Positions 26,566-38,035 of a stretch of DNA of 64,000 nucleotides are shown here, piece by piece. How positions within the stretch are numbered: position 1 is the stretch's first letter; every line of letters begins with the position of its first letter. The position numbers and the translations under genes were made by a program. The notes beneath the pieces are model-generated. The model was not told the origin of the DNA, made no database searches, and saw only the letters and a list, made by a program, of their open reading frames with translations. Source of the DNA: Thermaceae bacterium. GTDB lineage: Bacteria; Deinococcota; Deinococci; Deinococcales; Marinithermaceae. The stretch lies in assembly GCA_026987375.1 (NCBI GenBank), contig JALSMT010000086.1, positions 1 to 64,000 on the forward strand, written 5' to 3'.

Positions 26566-26617
26566 ACCCCCAAACGTGGGTATGAATTTTGAAGTCGATG
26601 TGTTAAAAACATATTAA
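26566..26617 (+). promoter_or_regulatory. Pilin-gene palindrome and promoter before comZ-like gene
   Basis: CCCCCAAACGTGGGTA (26567-26582), one of three similar palindromes in the window, is followed by TTGAAG (26589-26594), a 17-base spacer and TATTAA (26612-26617). The palindrome centre lies about 50 bases before the expected start of transcription, a place suited to an activator. Confidence 0.6.
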
Positions 26618-26679
26618 GGAGAGAGCCCACCGTACCTCGCCGCGCTCGATCGCCCCTCTCCCTGAGCGTAGGAGGATGT

Positions 26680-29022
26680 ATGAGAAGAGAAAAAGGCATC
26701 GCCTTAGTCATTACGCTAATGGTCGCGTTGGTCCTCTTTATAGCAATAATAACTATTAGTAGCTCCCTATCTCTTTCCAGCAAGCGCGTCACCACCGAGC
26801 AAAAATGGGCTCTGCAAGCTCAGTACGCAGCTGAATCCGGCCTAGCGGCAGCCAAGTCTTGGTTGCCTGCCACCGGCAGGGAAATAGCCAACTTTTTAAA
26901 CATTCCTCACAATTTTGTTCTACCCCGCACAATGAGATGGTCCCAGTTATCTGGCTACGTGCAAAAGTTCTGCGGCTCTGGCGTCAATATAAATGCTCCA
27001 AATGGCAGCGACCAAGTACTATGTTTCGCAGACCAGTCCAAAATCGTTTGGTCTGGAACTAGCGCGCCCTATCAAATATTCGTCGACTACACCGACCCTA
27101 ATAAATATCCGATAGATCCAGAAACTCGCAATCGATACCAGCCGAGCAGGTACTGGCGTCAGCGCTTAGGCGTAAAGTCTCTAACTTCTGTGCTGCATAA
27201 TTCTGGAGGAAATACTACCAGCTATGCTGTAAGGTATGGTTATGTACCCGACAGGGTCGAATTCAAAAGCGGGGCTTACAGATTTGTTTTCAAAGCGGCG
27301 CCGTCAGAATCACTGGGTACCGTAAGTGCCGGCACGAAGAACCTTAGTACGCGCAAGATAAAGCAAGAGTACCGCGGCGAATTGGTGGCGATAGTTTCAC
27401 CTCCCAGCTTCTCCCACTACATGATGTTCACGGACTATCAAAAATCTAGTTCTAGGGGAAGCCGGGTATACTTCTTCGACAAAACGCTCTTCGACGGGCC
27501 GGTGCATACCAACGAAAATTTCAATTTCATAGGTAAACCCTGGTTTGGCGACAGCGTAACGAGCGCGGGTTGCAAGCAGAGAAACAGCAGTAACGATGAC
27601 TGTGTGGCTTGGCGAAGGGGGTTTTACTACTGGAACGGCGACCATAATAGCTTGGTGCACCCGCCCGCCAGCAATCACCCACCAGAAACCGACCCCACGT
27701 ACACCGTAAATCCCAAATGGGACTCCGACTATATCGCCCTTCCGCGCACCAGCGATATGCAAGAGTACGCCGCTAAGAATGGAGGGCTCTTCTTTGACGA
27801 CGAATGGTCAGAAGTGGGCGACAACAACTATACAGACATCTCTCTTAGCTTAGGCAAAGAAGGCGGTAAGGAATATCAGTACATCAAGGTTTTTTATCAC
27901 CACCTCGACAGCATCACCTATGTCTACGGCCATTGCGTACGCGACCACCATGGCGGTGGCGGTGGCGGCGGTGGCGGTGGCGGTGGCGGCGGTGGTGGTG
28001 GCGGCGGCGGTCCGTCAGTATATCTACCCGCACCTATGCTAAAATTGCTGCTGATATCTCTAGCTCCAAAATCGGGAGCGGCGCATCAACTGGCGCTAAG
28101 CGCCAGCAACCTGGTAATACCCAACGACTACTTAGCTGATGAACACCACTGCCGTGACGGATATCACTGGGTTAGTTACGATCCGCCAAGAAAACGCAAG
28201 AACGGCAGCCGGCATGCCATCACTTATCGCGTCGACAGCGGCGGCAAATTGGAAAAGAACGTTAATGGCGCCTGGTTGCTGGAGCGTAACGACTTCAACG
28301 GAGTGATATACGTTGGCGGCGCGGGATACGTAACCCTCAGGGGCAGCGGTAGCAACGGCCCCGGCCCCACCAGCGAAGTAAGGCCGTGGAGATCGCCCAA
28401 ACCTCGGGAAAGCGTGAGGACCAAGTCGGAATGCAGCGACACTTACACCGAATACCAGGGCCACAAGTACTGCATTCATCCATCGGTAGCCAAGTTTAGC
28501 AAGCTCACCGTTGCCTCGCACACTCTCTGGCTAAACGGCGACTTAACATACGAAGATCGCCCCTGCAGTTCTGCCCCAAAGAGGAACGACGATGGCAGCG
28601 TAACTCCCGCGGTCTGCAACAACACCGACGCGCAGAATGTGCTCGGTATCTATGCGGACCGCGGCGACGTTAAAATAGGCGGCGCAGACAGAAACTTACA
28701 CATTGACGGGGTGCTGATGTCGGCTAGAGGCAGGGTGAAATACTACTACTGGAAACGGGCCAGGAAACTTGGGGATCTTTATCTTACCGGAGGAATAATC
28801 CAGAAGTACTACGGGCGTTTTGGGCGTTTAGACTCGAATCTCAACCTACGCAACGGCTACGGACGCAAGTTCACCTATGACCCCCGGCTGCGCGATAGCA
28901 GTATCGCTCCTCCTTCCTTCCCAAGGTTCACGGGAGGCATGCCATGGACCGGCAGCGCAATCTTCACAGGGCCGACTGGCGGCAATGGTTCCGGCTTCTG
29001 GACACCGGTGAAGGGCGACTGA
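26680..29022 (+). CDS. comZ: ComZ/PilX-like minor pilin, large
   Basis: 780 residues, ATG behind GGAGG. The N terminus MRREKGIALVITLMVALVLFIAIITI is a prepilin-type leader with cleavage after Gly6; position +5 is Ile, not Glu, as in PilX/GspK tip pilins. QYAAESGLAAAKSWL is the PilX continuation. In Thermus, ComZ pairs a pilin core with a big inserted domain and is needed for DNA uptake; size and position beside three minor pilins fit. Cys residues and HxH-rich segments occur in the large domain, which also holds a 20-Gly run. First gene of a four-gene set. The gene is AT-richer than its neighbours. Confidence 0.75.
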   Translation: MRREKGIALVITLMVALVLFIAIITISSSLSLSSKRVTTEQKWALQAQYAAESGLAAAKSWLPATGREIANFLNIPHNFVLPRTMRWSQLSGYVQKFCGSGVNINAPNGSDQVLCFADQSKIVWSGTSAPYQIFVDYTDPNKYPIDPETRNRYQPSRYWRQRLGVKSLTSVLHNSGGNTTSYAVRYGYVPDRVEFKSGAYRFVFKAAPSESLGTVSAGTKNLSTRKIKQEYRGELVAIVSPPSFSHYMMFTDYQKSSSRGSRVYFFDKTLFDGPVHTNENFNFIGKPWFGDSVTSAGCKQRNSSNDDCVAWRRGFYYWNGDHNSLVHPPASNHPPETDPTYTVNPKWDSDYIALPRTSDMQEYAAKNGGLFFDDEWSEVGDNNYTDISLSLGKEGGKEYQYIKVFYHHLDSITYVYGHCVRDHHGGGGGGGGGGGGGGGGGGGGPSVYLPAPMLKLLLISLAPKSGAAHQLALSASNLVIPNDYLADEHHCRDGYHWVSYDPPRKRKNGSRHAITYRVDSGGKLEKNVNGAWLLERNDFNGVIYVGGAGYVTLRGSGSNGPGPTSEVRPWRSPKPRESVRTKSECSDTYTEYQGHKYCIHPSVAKFSKLTVASHTLWLNGDLTYEDRPCSSAPKRNDDGSVTPAVCNNTDAQNVLGIYADRGDVKIGGADRNLHIDGVLMSARGRVKYYYWKRARKLGDLYLTGGIIQKYYGRFGRLDSNLNLRNGYGRKFTYDPRLRDSSIAPPSFPRFTGGMPWTGSAIFTGPTGGNGSGFWTPVKGD
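27952..28011 (+). repeat. GGN trinucleotide tract (20 glycines) inside comZ-like gene
   Basis: Twenty consecutive GGC/GGT codons. A change in copy number would alter linker length without breaking the frame. Both codons alternate, so slippage is somewhat damped. Confidence 0.95.
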
Positions 29023-29023
29023 T

Positions 29024-29464
29024 ATGAGGCGCGCGGGCAACGGCGGGTTTTCACTGCTGGAAATATTAGTCGTATTAGTTATTTTAGGAATATTAGCAGG
29101 AGTCGGCTACGCTTCGCTGCGGTCAATGACCAAAAGGCAGCGCTTGCGCGAAGCGGTTTTTCAGGTAGCCAGAGACCTGGAGCGCGCCCGCGGGTTTGCG
29201 CAAACGAAGAACAACGACGCCACCTGGACGGCTACGAGCTCTAACAGCTATACTCTGGATCTAAACGGCAGTGTCTTAAGTTATAACCTGCCTGCGGGTG
29301 TAATCTTTGCACCGGCGGTGGTCGGCGAGGCTATCACTTATACCGCGCCTTATGGGGAATTAACGGCTCCGCCGGCTAACAAGATCATCCTTTCGTATAG
29401 CGAAGGCGCCTTAAGCATGGAGATTCACGTAGTAGGAGTAACCGGCAAGGTGATAACGCCATGA
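29024..29464 (+). CDS. Minor pilin, GspH/FimT type
   Basis: 146 residues. Prepilin signal NGGFSLLEILVVLVILGILAG with Gly before and Glu at +5, then the GspH-like ARDLERARGFAQTKN segment. Follows the comZ-like gene at one base spacing and overlaps the next by four bases. Likely forms a pilus-tip or initiation complex with its neighbours (pilA1 equivalent in Thermus nomenclature). Confidence 0.87.
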   Translation: MRRAGNGGFSLLEILVVLVILGILAGVGYASLRSMTKRQRLREAVFQVARDLERARGFAQTKNNDATWTATSSNSYTLDLNGSVLSYNLPAGVIFAPAVVGEAITYTAPYGELTAPPANKIILSYSEGALSMEIHVVGVTGKVITP

Positions 29465-29880
29465 AATCGCAGCAGGCGTTTACCCTCATCGAAGCGCTGA
29501 TAGCGACGGTGATTCTTGCCGTCTTGATTGGAGCGTTGGTAGGGCCCTTGGGCGGTCTTTTCAAGATGACCAGGTCAAACCAACAGCTACTGGAAAACAC
29601 AACGGTCGCCCAAAAGATAGCAGAACAGATTGTAAGAGAATGGCAAGACCCCAGCAGCGGCGCGTTCGCCAAATCGTGCATTAGTAACCCGGCAATAATT
29701 CCCACCGGCGTCACCGTTACGGTTACTGACCTCTCCGAAAACGCTACGCCAGTTTCTAGCCCGTATTCTCTGCGGAGTTGTACGGGACCAGCAGACAATA
29801 TTCCTATAAAACGCGTTCATATAATCGCCGCCGTCCATGGCAAGCCCGCCGACCTAACTTTAGACATAGCCAAACCCTGA
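29461..29880 (+). CDS. Minor pilin, PilV/GspI type
   Basis: 139 residues. MKSQQAFTLIEALIATVILAVLIGALVGPL is a prepilin N terminus, but the residue before the cleavage site is Ala instead of Gly, an uncommon though tolerated change. Glu at +5 is kept. Two Cys in the C-terminal domain could form a disulfide. Overlaps the upstream gene (ATGA). Confidence 0.85.
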   Translation: MKSQQAFTLIEALIATVILAVLIGALVGPLGGLFKMTRSNQQLLENTTVAQKIAEQIVREWQDPSSGAFAKSCISNPAIIPTGVTVTVTDLSENATPVSSPYSLRSCTGPADNIPIKRVHIIAAVHGKPADLTLDIAKP

Positions 29881-29883
29881 ACC

Positions 29884-30684
29884 ATGATTACCTCAAGAAA
29901 ATACTCACTTAAACAGGGCTTCACGCTGCTAGAGGTGCTTATTTCCATGGTCGTCATAGCATTTCTCAGCATCGCCTTTATTCGCATATTCTCCACAACT
30001 CTCGACGCCACAAGGCGCATCAACGACAGGAACCAACTGCTTTATGAGGCCCAGATCGCCGAAAAGGTGATGGCGGCGCGGATTAAGCTAGCCTGGTACG
30101 TCTATCCTAACGGCTCTCGTATACTCATCAACAACGGCCAGACTACCTTCAACGCACTGGCTGGCAGCAATACCTGGACCGTAGGCAGCGACCCAATCAT
30201 AGCCATGATTCTGCCGCCCAAAATACCTGGGCGCGTGAGCCAGTGCAGCACCTCCAACCCCGAGTACTGCTTTAGGTTCTTCGCCTATTACGCCTTTCCC
30301 CGCAGCCACTATCTGACGAGTATCGCCGCCAGCAGCGCCGAGGCGTTATTTCCCGACCCGCCAAACGATTCTACTTGGGTGTTGATGGAGTTTAGAGCGA
30401 ACCTAACCAATTACCATATCGGCTGCCCAACTATTCCACCTCCCAATAATGACGCCGTATACGCAGGGAAAAAAGCCAGGCTCTTGGCCGAATACGTCCA
30501 GCCGGAATCAACGTCTCCCAGCTACACGATATTCACCGTCCATAGCGACGGTACGATCGACTTGGCGCTGCGAATGCTAAAACATACCTCGAAACGCAGC
30601 TACCACGCCCCGCTTGCGTCGCAGCCCGCGCTTACCTTTTCTGCGGCGCCACGCAATATTGGCGTCGGCTGCTCTCACCCATAG
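29884..30684 (+). CDS. Minor pilin, PilW/GspJ type
   Basis: 266 residues. SLKQGFTLLEVLISMVVIAFLS has Gly at -1 and Glu at +5; the long region after DATRRINDRNQLLYEAQIAEKVM fits PilW/GspJ. Six or more Cys (for example CSTSNPEYC) suggest disulfides in the periplasm. Last gene of the minor-pilin set, 3 bases after the previous stop. Confidence 0.85.
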   Translation: MITSRKYSLKQGFTLLEVLISMVVIAFLSIAFIRIFSTTLDATRRINDRNQLLYEAQIAEKVMAARIKLAWYVYPNGSRILINNGQTTFNALAGSNTWTVGSDPIIAMILPPKIPGRVSQCSTSNPEYCFRFFAYYAFPRSHYLTSIAASSAEALFPDPPNDSTWVLMEFRANLTNYHIGCPTIPPPNNDAVYAGKKARLLAEYVQPESTSPSYTIFTVHSDGTIDLALRMLKHTSKRSYHAPLASQPALTFSAAPRNIGVGCSHP

Positions 30685-32309
<1,625 letters not shown>

Positions 32310-32330
32310 ACGCCGCCGCGGCCGACTTTC

Positions 32331-32386
32331 TTACAACCGTTTTACCTGTAAAGGATATAATTATGGCAGATGAAACGTACGTTTCA
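32331..32386 (+). promoter_or_regulatory. Promoter with a perfect 16-bp operator (TGAAACGTACGTTTCA)
   Basis: TTACAA (32331-32336), 19-base spacer, TATAAT (32356-32361), then the perfect palindrome TGAAACGTACGTTTCA at 32371-32386, about +3 to +18 from the expected start. This is a classic repressor position. The cognate regulator is not in the window. Confidence 0.75.
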
Positions 32387-32400
32387 CGGAAAGGAGTGCC

Positions 32401-33243
32401 ATGGCGGGATTTGGTGACGTTTTGGGGGCTCTTCTCGAGAGCCAGCTATCAGGCAAGACGGGAAACAAGCTAAAGCGCGGCCTCTCTAGCGGCGGCGGAC
32501 TGGAAAAGATGCTGACCGAAGTACTGGGCGGCCAGCAAGGAAGCCAGCAAACCGGCCGACAGGGCGGCGGCATGGCGGGCATGCTGGGGCAGCTGCTGGG
32601 CGGCGGCTCGAGCGGCGGCTCGAGCGGCGGCTCGGGCGGTCTGGCGGGCATGCTGGGGCAGCTCATGGGCTCTGGATCGAGCCAGCGCGGCGGCGGTATC
32701 AACGTGGGGGCGCTCGAGTCTCTGGCCGGACAGATACTTGGCGGCGGCAAAAGCTCGAGCAAAAACCTGGGCGGCGGCCTCATGGCCCTGCTGGGCAGCC
32801 TGGCCATGGGAGCAATGACCAAAGGCGGCCAGCCACCCAAAAAACCCCCCTTAGGGCTGCGTCTTCCCGAAACTCCAGACGAAGAGCAGGAGCTGGAAAG
32901 CGCCGCGCAAGTGGTCTTGATGGCTATGATCAACGCCGCTAAAGCCGACGGCCACATAGACCCGCTGGAAGCAGAAAAAATCGTCGCGCAGCTCGACAAA
33001 ACCCACGCCGACAAAGAAGTGCGCGACTTCGTATACCGCGAGATGGCCGGGCCTCTAGACGTCCAGCCGATGATTGAGGCGGCCCGCAAGAGCCCCGAAC
33101 TGGCGGCGCAGGTTTACGCCGCCACCTTGCTGGCGGTTGAAGTAGACACCCCCGAGGAAAACCGCTACCTGGCCGAGCTGCAAAAAGCCCTGGGCCTGCC
33201 GCCCCAAGTAGCCAGCCACATCGAGCAGGCTATCCGTACCTGA
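32401..33243 (+). CDS. DUF533 (TerB-like) protein with Gly/Ser-rich N-terminal half
   Basis: 280 residues. The first ~150 are Gly/Ser/Met-rich with a repeated GGMAGMLGQLLGGGSS / GGLAGMLGQLMGSGSS unit; the rest (ELESAAQVVLMAMINAAKADGHIDPLEAEKI, then SPELAAQVYAATLLAVEVDTPEENRYL) is the DUF533/TerB helical domain. Relatives such as E. coli YebE are membrane-associated and of unknown job. ATG 32401 has AAAGGAG upstream. A strong promoter with an operator suggests tight, inducible expression. Confidence 0.85.
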   Translation: MAGFGDVLGALLESQLSGKTGNKLKRGLSSGGGLEKMLTEVLGGQQGSQQTGRQGGGMAGMLGQLLGGGSSGGSSGGSGGLAGMLGQLMGSGSSQRGGGINVGALESLAGQILGGGKSSSKNLGGGLMALLGSLAMGAMTKGGQPPKKPPLGLRLPETPDEEQELESAAQVVLMAMINAAKADGHIDPLEAEKIVAQLDKTHADKEVRDFVYREMAGPLDVQPMIEAARKSPELAAQVYAATLLAVEVDTPEENRYLAELQKALGLPPQVASHIEQAIRT

Positions 33244-33259
33244 CGTTAGTTAACTGCAT

Positions 33260-33284
33260 CAGGGCGCGCCATCGGCGCGCCCTG
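33260..33284. terminator. Hairpin between convergent genes
   Basis: CAGGGCGCGCC/GGCGCGCCCTG, 11-bp perfect stem with ATC loop. There is no T tract on either strand, so termination may be factor-assisted. Confidence 0.6.
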
Positions 33285-34379
33285 CTACTCTTCACCGGCG
33301 GCCTTGCGCGCCAAACGGAGGAAGTAGCGGCTGCCGGCGTCGTCCGGATTGAGGTCAACCGCCTTTTGGTAGGCGTCTGCCGCCTTGCGGTACTCACCTT
33401 GCTCGTAGTAGACGCGGCCCAGCCAGCGCCAGGCCTTGGCGTACCCGGGGTCGGCCTCCGTAGCTTTTTCAAACCACGCCTGCGCCTTGGCCGTGTCGCC
33501 CGACTGGTAGGCGGCTATACCCTTGAAAAAGGCGCCGGCGGCCGAAACTCCCACCCCCGCAGCCTCCTTAGCCAGTTTGAGAAAGTGCATGGTTTGTGGT
33601 TTTTTGCCCTCCAGCTCGATCACCCTTTGCCAGTGCGGAATCGCCTTCGCGGGCATTCCCGCCTCCATGTAGACGCGCGCCAGCCAGCGCTGCGCCTCCA
33701 CCCAGTCAGGGGCCAGCCGCACCGCCGTTTCGAAGTCGGCGATGGCGTTAGCGTAGTCTTTCTTTTCCCAAGAGGCGTAACCCAGGTAAAAGGCGTGCAC
33801 CGCGGCGCTGCCGTAGCGGGACATTTTTAGAGCCTGTTGCGCGAAGTACTTATTACGGTCGCTGGGGTTGACCTGAGCCGCCAGGCGCCAGTAGTGAGAG
33901 GCTTTCTCACCGTCGCCCTGCTCCATGTATATTCTGCCCAGCCAAGCCAGAGCCTCTTCGCTCTCGGGCTCTAGCACCAGCGCCTTCTCGAAGTAGTCTA
34001 TCGCCGCCTTGACGTCGCCGCGCTGGTACGAGAGGTAGCCTAAAGCCCTGAGAGCCCTAGCCAGCGGTTGCGGGTCGCCGCCTTGGCTGAGGGCCAGGAA
34101 CTTTTTCCATGACTCTTCAGCGCGGCTCCACCAGCCCGTATCGGTGTATATCTCCGCCAGAACCTTCCATACTTCTGGGGCTTCGGGGTCCAGTTTGGCC
34201 GCTTGCTGCGCCTTGGCGATGGCCTCGCGCCACAGCGGTTTATCGGGAAACTGAGCCTTATACGTTTGCCGGGCCTCGGTCGCCAGCGCCTGAGCCTCGC
34301 TCAGCAGCTTTTGCGCCGCTGGCTTGACGGCAAAAACTGGCATTAGCAGCAAAGCCGATAAAACGATTACGCGCATCAT
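33285..34379 (-). CDS. Secreted tetratricopeptide-repeat protein
   Basis: 364 residues. Start ATG 34379 follows GGGGGAGGTT and opens a signal peptide MMRVIVLSALLLMPVFA; the frame continues upstream but without a start signal. At least six TPR units are visible (for example EEALAWLGRIYMEQGDGEKASHYW, and PGYAKAWRWLGRVYYEQGEYRKAADAYQKAV regions). Likely a periplasmic scaffold; partner unknown. Convergent with the DUF533 gene. Confidence 0.85.
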   Translation of the reverse strand: MMRVIVLSALLLMPVFAVKPAAQKLLSEAQALATEARQTYKAQFPDKPLWREAIAKAQQAAKLDPEAPEVWKVLAEIYTDTGWWSRAEESWKKFLALSQGGDPQPLARALRALGYLSYQRGDVKAAIDYFEKALVLEPESEEALAWLGRIYMEQGDGEKASHYWRLAAQVNPSDRNKYFAQQALKMSRYGSAAVHAFYLGYASWEKKDYANAIADFETAVRLAPDWVEAQRWLARVYMEAGMPAKAIPHWQRVIELEGKKPQTMHFLKLAKEAAGVGVSAAGAFFKGIAAYQSGDTAKAQAWFEKATEADPGYAKAWRWLGRVYYEQGEYRKAADAYQKAVDLNPDDAGSRYFLRLARKAAGEE

Positions 34380-34446
34380 AACCTCCCCCTTTACCGCAGC
34401 ATACACGCCGGGCATGAGATGCTGGCGAAACGTACGGCGAGAGCGG

Positions 34447-34452
34447 TATACT
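34447..34452 (+). promoter_or_regulatory. -10 box of the pheST leader
   Basis: TATACT ending 9 bases before the leader-peptide ATG, so the leader mRNA would begin within about 3 bases of that ATG. The -35 is weak (TGGCGA region). Confidence 0.6.
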
Positions 34453-34461
34453 ACGCCCAGT

Positions 34462-35573
<1,112 letters not shown>

Positions 35574-35583
35574 GAGGTCTGTG

Positions 35584-37923
35584 ATGAACGTACCCTATTC
35601 TTGGTTACGCGAGTTCCTGCCCGAGCTGCCCGAACCCGAGGCGCTGCGTGATGTGCTCGACAGCCTAGGGCTGGCGGTGGAGGAAGTGCGTCGCCTGCCC
35701 GCGCCGCCCAGAGGCGTCGTCTTCGGCCGCGTGCTGAAGGCCGAGCCGGTCCCCGAAACCGACCTGAAAATGCTGGAGGTCGACCTCGGCCGCGAGGTCG
35801 TCACCCTGGCGAGCGGCGCGCAGGGCGCCCGCGCCGGCATCGGCCTGGCGGTGGCCCGCCCCGGGGTGGTGCTGCCTGATGGAACCGAAATAAAAGAGCG
35901 CGAGATTCGCGGGGTGACGAGCGAGGGCATGGCCCTCAGCCCGGCCGAGATGGGCGTGGGCGAGTACGCCGGGGGGCTCTTGGAGCTGCCGGCGGACGCG
36001 CTCGAGCCCGGCCGCGAGCTGGCCGAGGTCTGGCCGGCGGAGGTCGTCTTCGAGCTGGAGCTGACGCCCAACCGCGCCGACGCCTTCAGCGTGCTGGGCG
36101 TCGCCCGCGACCTGGCGGCCAAGCTGGGGCTCGAACTGGTCGAGCCATCCACCGAGGTCGAGGAAAGCCCCGTCGCCCGCTTCGTCACCGTCGAGGTGGC
36201 CGACCCCGAGGGCTGCGACCGCTACCTGGCCCGCTACGCCGGAGGGCTGACCGTAGGCCCCAGCCCGCTCGAGGCCCAGCGCCGCTTGCTGGCCGCGGGC
36301 CTCCGGCCCATCAACAACGTCGTCGACGCCACCAACTACACCCTCTGGGAGCTGGGTAACCCGCTGCACGCCTTCGACCTTGAAGAGGTCGCGGGAGGCA
36401 TCGTGGTGCGCCGCGCCAAGGCCGGCGAGAAGATCGTCACCCTCGACGGCGAGGAGCGCCGGCTGACGCCGGACGACCTGGTGATCGCCCGCAAGGCGGC
36501 CGGCGGCAGCGAGCCGGTGGCCGTCGCCGGGGTGATGGGCGCGGCCAACTCCGAGGTGACCGAAACCACGCGCGAGGTGGTGCTGGAAGCGGCCCACTTC
36601 GACCCGGTGCGGGTGCGCCTGACCGCCCGCCGCCTGGGGCTTTCCACCGACGCCAGCTACCGCTTCGAGCGCGGGGTGGACCCGAACCTGCCCCCGCGGG
36701 CGGCGGCGCGCTTTTTGCACCTCTTGCAGCGCTGGACCGGCTGCACCGTGGGCGACGTGGTGGTGGACGTGGGCGGCGAGAAACCGCGCCGCGAGGTGCC
36801 CTTCCGCCCCAGCTACGCCAACCGGCTGCTCGGCACCGCCTTCGACGCGGAAAGCCAGCTGGCGGCGCTCGCGCGTCTGGGCTGCGAGATCGCGGGCGAA
36901 GGGGAGCCCTACACGGTGCGGCCGCCCACCTGGCGCGTCGATTTGAACATCGAGGAGGACCTGGTGGAAGAGGTGGGCCGCATCCTCGGCTACGAGCACG
37001 TGCCCACCGAGCCGCTGGCGCTGATCCCCGCCCCCGACAACCTGAACGCCGAGGAAGCCTACCGCCGCGAAGAAGGCCTGCGCCGGGCGCTGCGCGGCCT
37101 GGGTGGCTGGGAGGCGATCCACTACACTTGGCAGAGCCCCGCCTACCTGAGCCTCAGCCGCGCCCCCGAGCCGCGCCGCTTCCTCAAAAACCCCATGGAC
37201 CAGAGCAAGAACGCCCTGCGCAGCGCGCTCTACCCGGGCCTGCTGCAAACCCTGGCGGCCAATGCCGGCGAGCGGCACCGCTTCTTCTTCGAGCTGGGCC
37301 GCGTCTTCCCGGACGGCGAGGAAACCCACCTGGCGGCGGTGCTGGGCGGACCGCTGCTCGAGGCCACCTGGCAGGCCGCCTACGGCGAGGGCTACCCGGC
37401 CGTCAAGGGGCTGCTCGAAGCGCTGGCCGCCCGCGCCGGAGCGAAGATCGAAGTGCGGCCCGAGCCCCACCAGCCCCTGCACCCGGGCGTGAGCGGCACG
37501 GTCTTCTGGAACGACGAACCGCGCGGCTTCGTCGGCCGCCTCCACCCCCAGGTGGAGGAAGCGCTGGAGCTGGGCCCGGTCCACCTCTTCGAGCTGGTGC
37601 TGCCCCTGCCCGAGGCCGAACGGGAGTTCCGCGACCTGCCCAAGTTTCCGCCGGCGCGGCGCGACCTGGCGGTGGTGGTGCCCGAGGACGTGCCCCACGT
37701 CGAAATTCTCGACCTCGTCCGCCGGTTCGGCGGTCCCTACCTGGAGGCGGCCAAACTCTTCGACGTCTACCGCGGCCGGCCGCTCGCCGAAGAGCAGAAG
37801 AGTCTGGCCTACCACCTGACCTTCCGCCACCCCGAGCGCACGCTCACCGACGCCGAGGTGGACGGGGAGATGAGCCGCATCGTGGCTGCGCTGTTAGAGG
37901 CGGGATACGAGATCCGCGATTGA
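35584..37923 (+). CDS. pheT: Phenylalanine--tRNA ligase beta subunit
   Basis: 779 residues. Domains in order: EMAP-like tRNA-binding domain (about 40-150), B3/B4 editing domain (about 205-370, with RPINNVVDATNYTLWELGNPLHAFDL), B5 (about 395-470), core-like domain, and FDX-ACB anticodon-binding domain (last ~95, from FPPARRDLAVVV). ATG 35584 has AGGAGG upstream. Same GC-ended codon use as pheS; scattered patches such as codons near 35590 and 35890 look native. Makes the (alpha-beta)2 enzyme with PheS. Confidence 0.97.
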   Translation: MNVPYSWLREFLPELPEPEALRDVLDSLGLAVEEVRRLPAPPRGVVFGRVLKAEPVPETDLKMLEVDLGREVVTLASGAQGARAGIGLAVARPGVVLPDGTEIKEREIRGVTSEGMALSPAEMGVGEYAGGLLELPADALEPGRELAEVWPAEVVFELELTPNRADAFSVLGVARDLAAKLGLELVEPSTEVEESPVARFVTVEVADPEGCDRYLARYAGGLTVGPSPLEAQRRLLAAGLRPINNVVDATNYTLWELGNPLHAFDLEEVAGGIVVRRAKAGEKIVTLDGEERRLTPDDLVIARKAAGGSEPVAVAGVMGAANSEVTETTREVVLEAAHFDPVRVRLTARRLGLSTDASYRFERGVDPNLPPRAAARFLHLLQRWTGCTVGDVVVDVGGEKPRREVPFRPSYANRLLGTAFDAESQLAALARLGCEIAGEGEPYTVRPPTWRVDLNIEEDLVEEVGRILGYEHVPTEPLALIPAPDNLNAEEAYRREEGLRRALRGLGGWEAIHYTWQSPAYLSLSRAPEPRRFLKNPMDQSKNALRSALYPGLLQTLAANAGERHRFFFELGRVFPDGEETHLAAVLGGPLLEATWQAAYGEGYPAVKGLLEALAARAGAKIEVRPEPHQPLHPGVSGTVFWNDEPRGFVGRLHPQVEEALELGPVHLFELVLPLPEAEREFRDLPKFPPARRDLAVVVPEDVPHVEILDLVRRFGGPYLEAAKLFDVYRGRPLAEEQKSLAYHLTFRHPERTLTDAEVDGEMSRIVAALLEAGYEIRD

Positions 37924-38035
37924 AACCAGGGCCGGAGCAGCCCTCCCCTGGCCGAATCGTAATAATGATGGCCGCATTAGCTTGAACGCGGTAGCCGGCA
38001 TTGCGGTCGAGCAAAGGGCTTATGCGGAGTCTGGC

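Noticed and set aside
27952-28011. Poly-GGN tract as a CRISPR or satellite array
   Set aside because: It is a continuous in-frame glycine run inside a gene, with no spacers.
35665-37830. A 721-codon open frame antisense to pheT
   Set aside because: It follows from the GC-ended codons of pheT; composition is Gln/Gly/Val-rich without domains, start signal or promoter.
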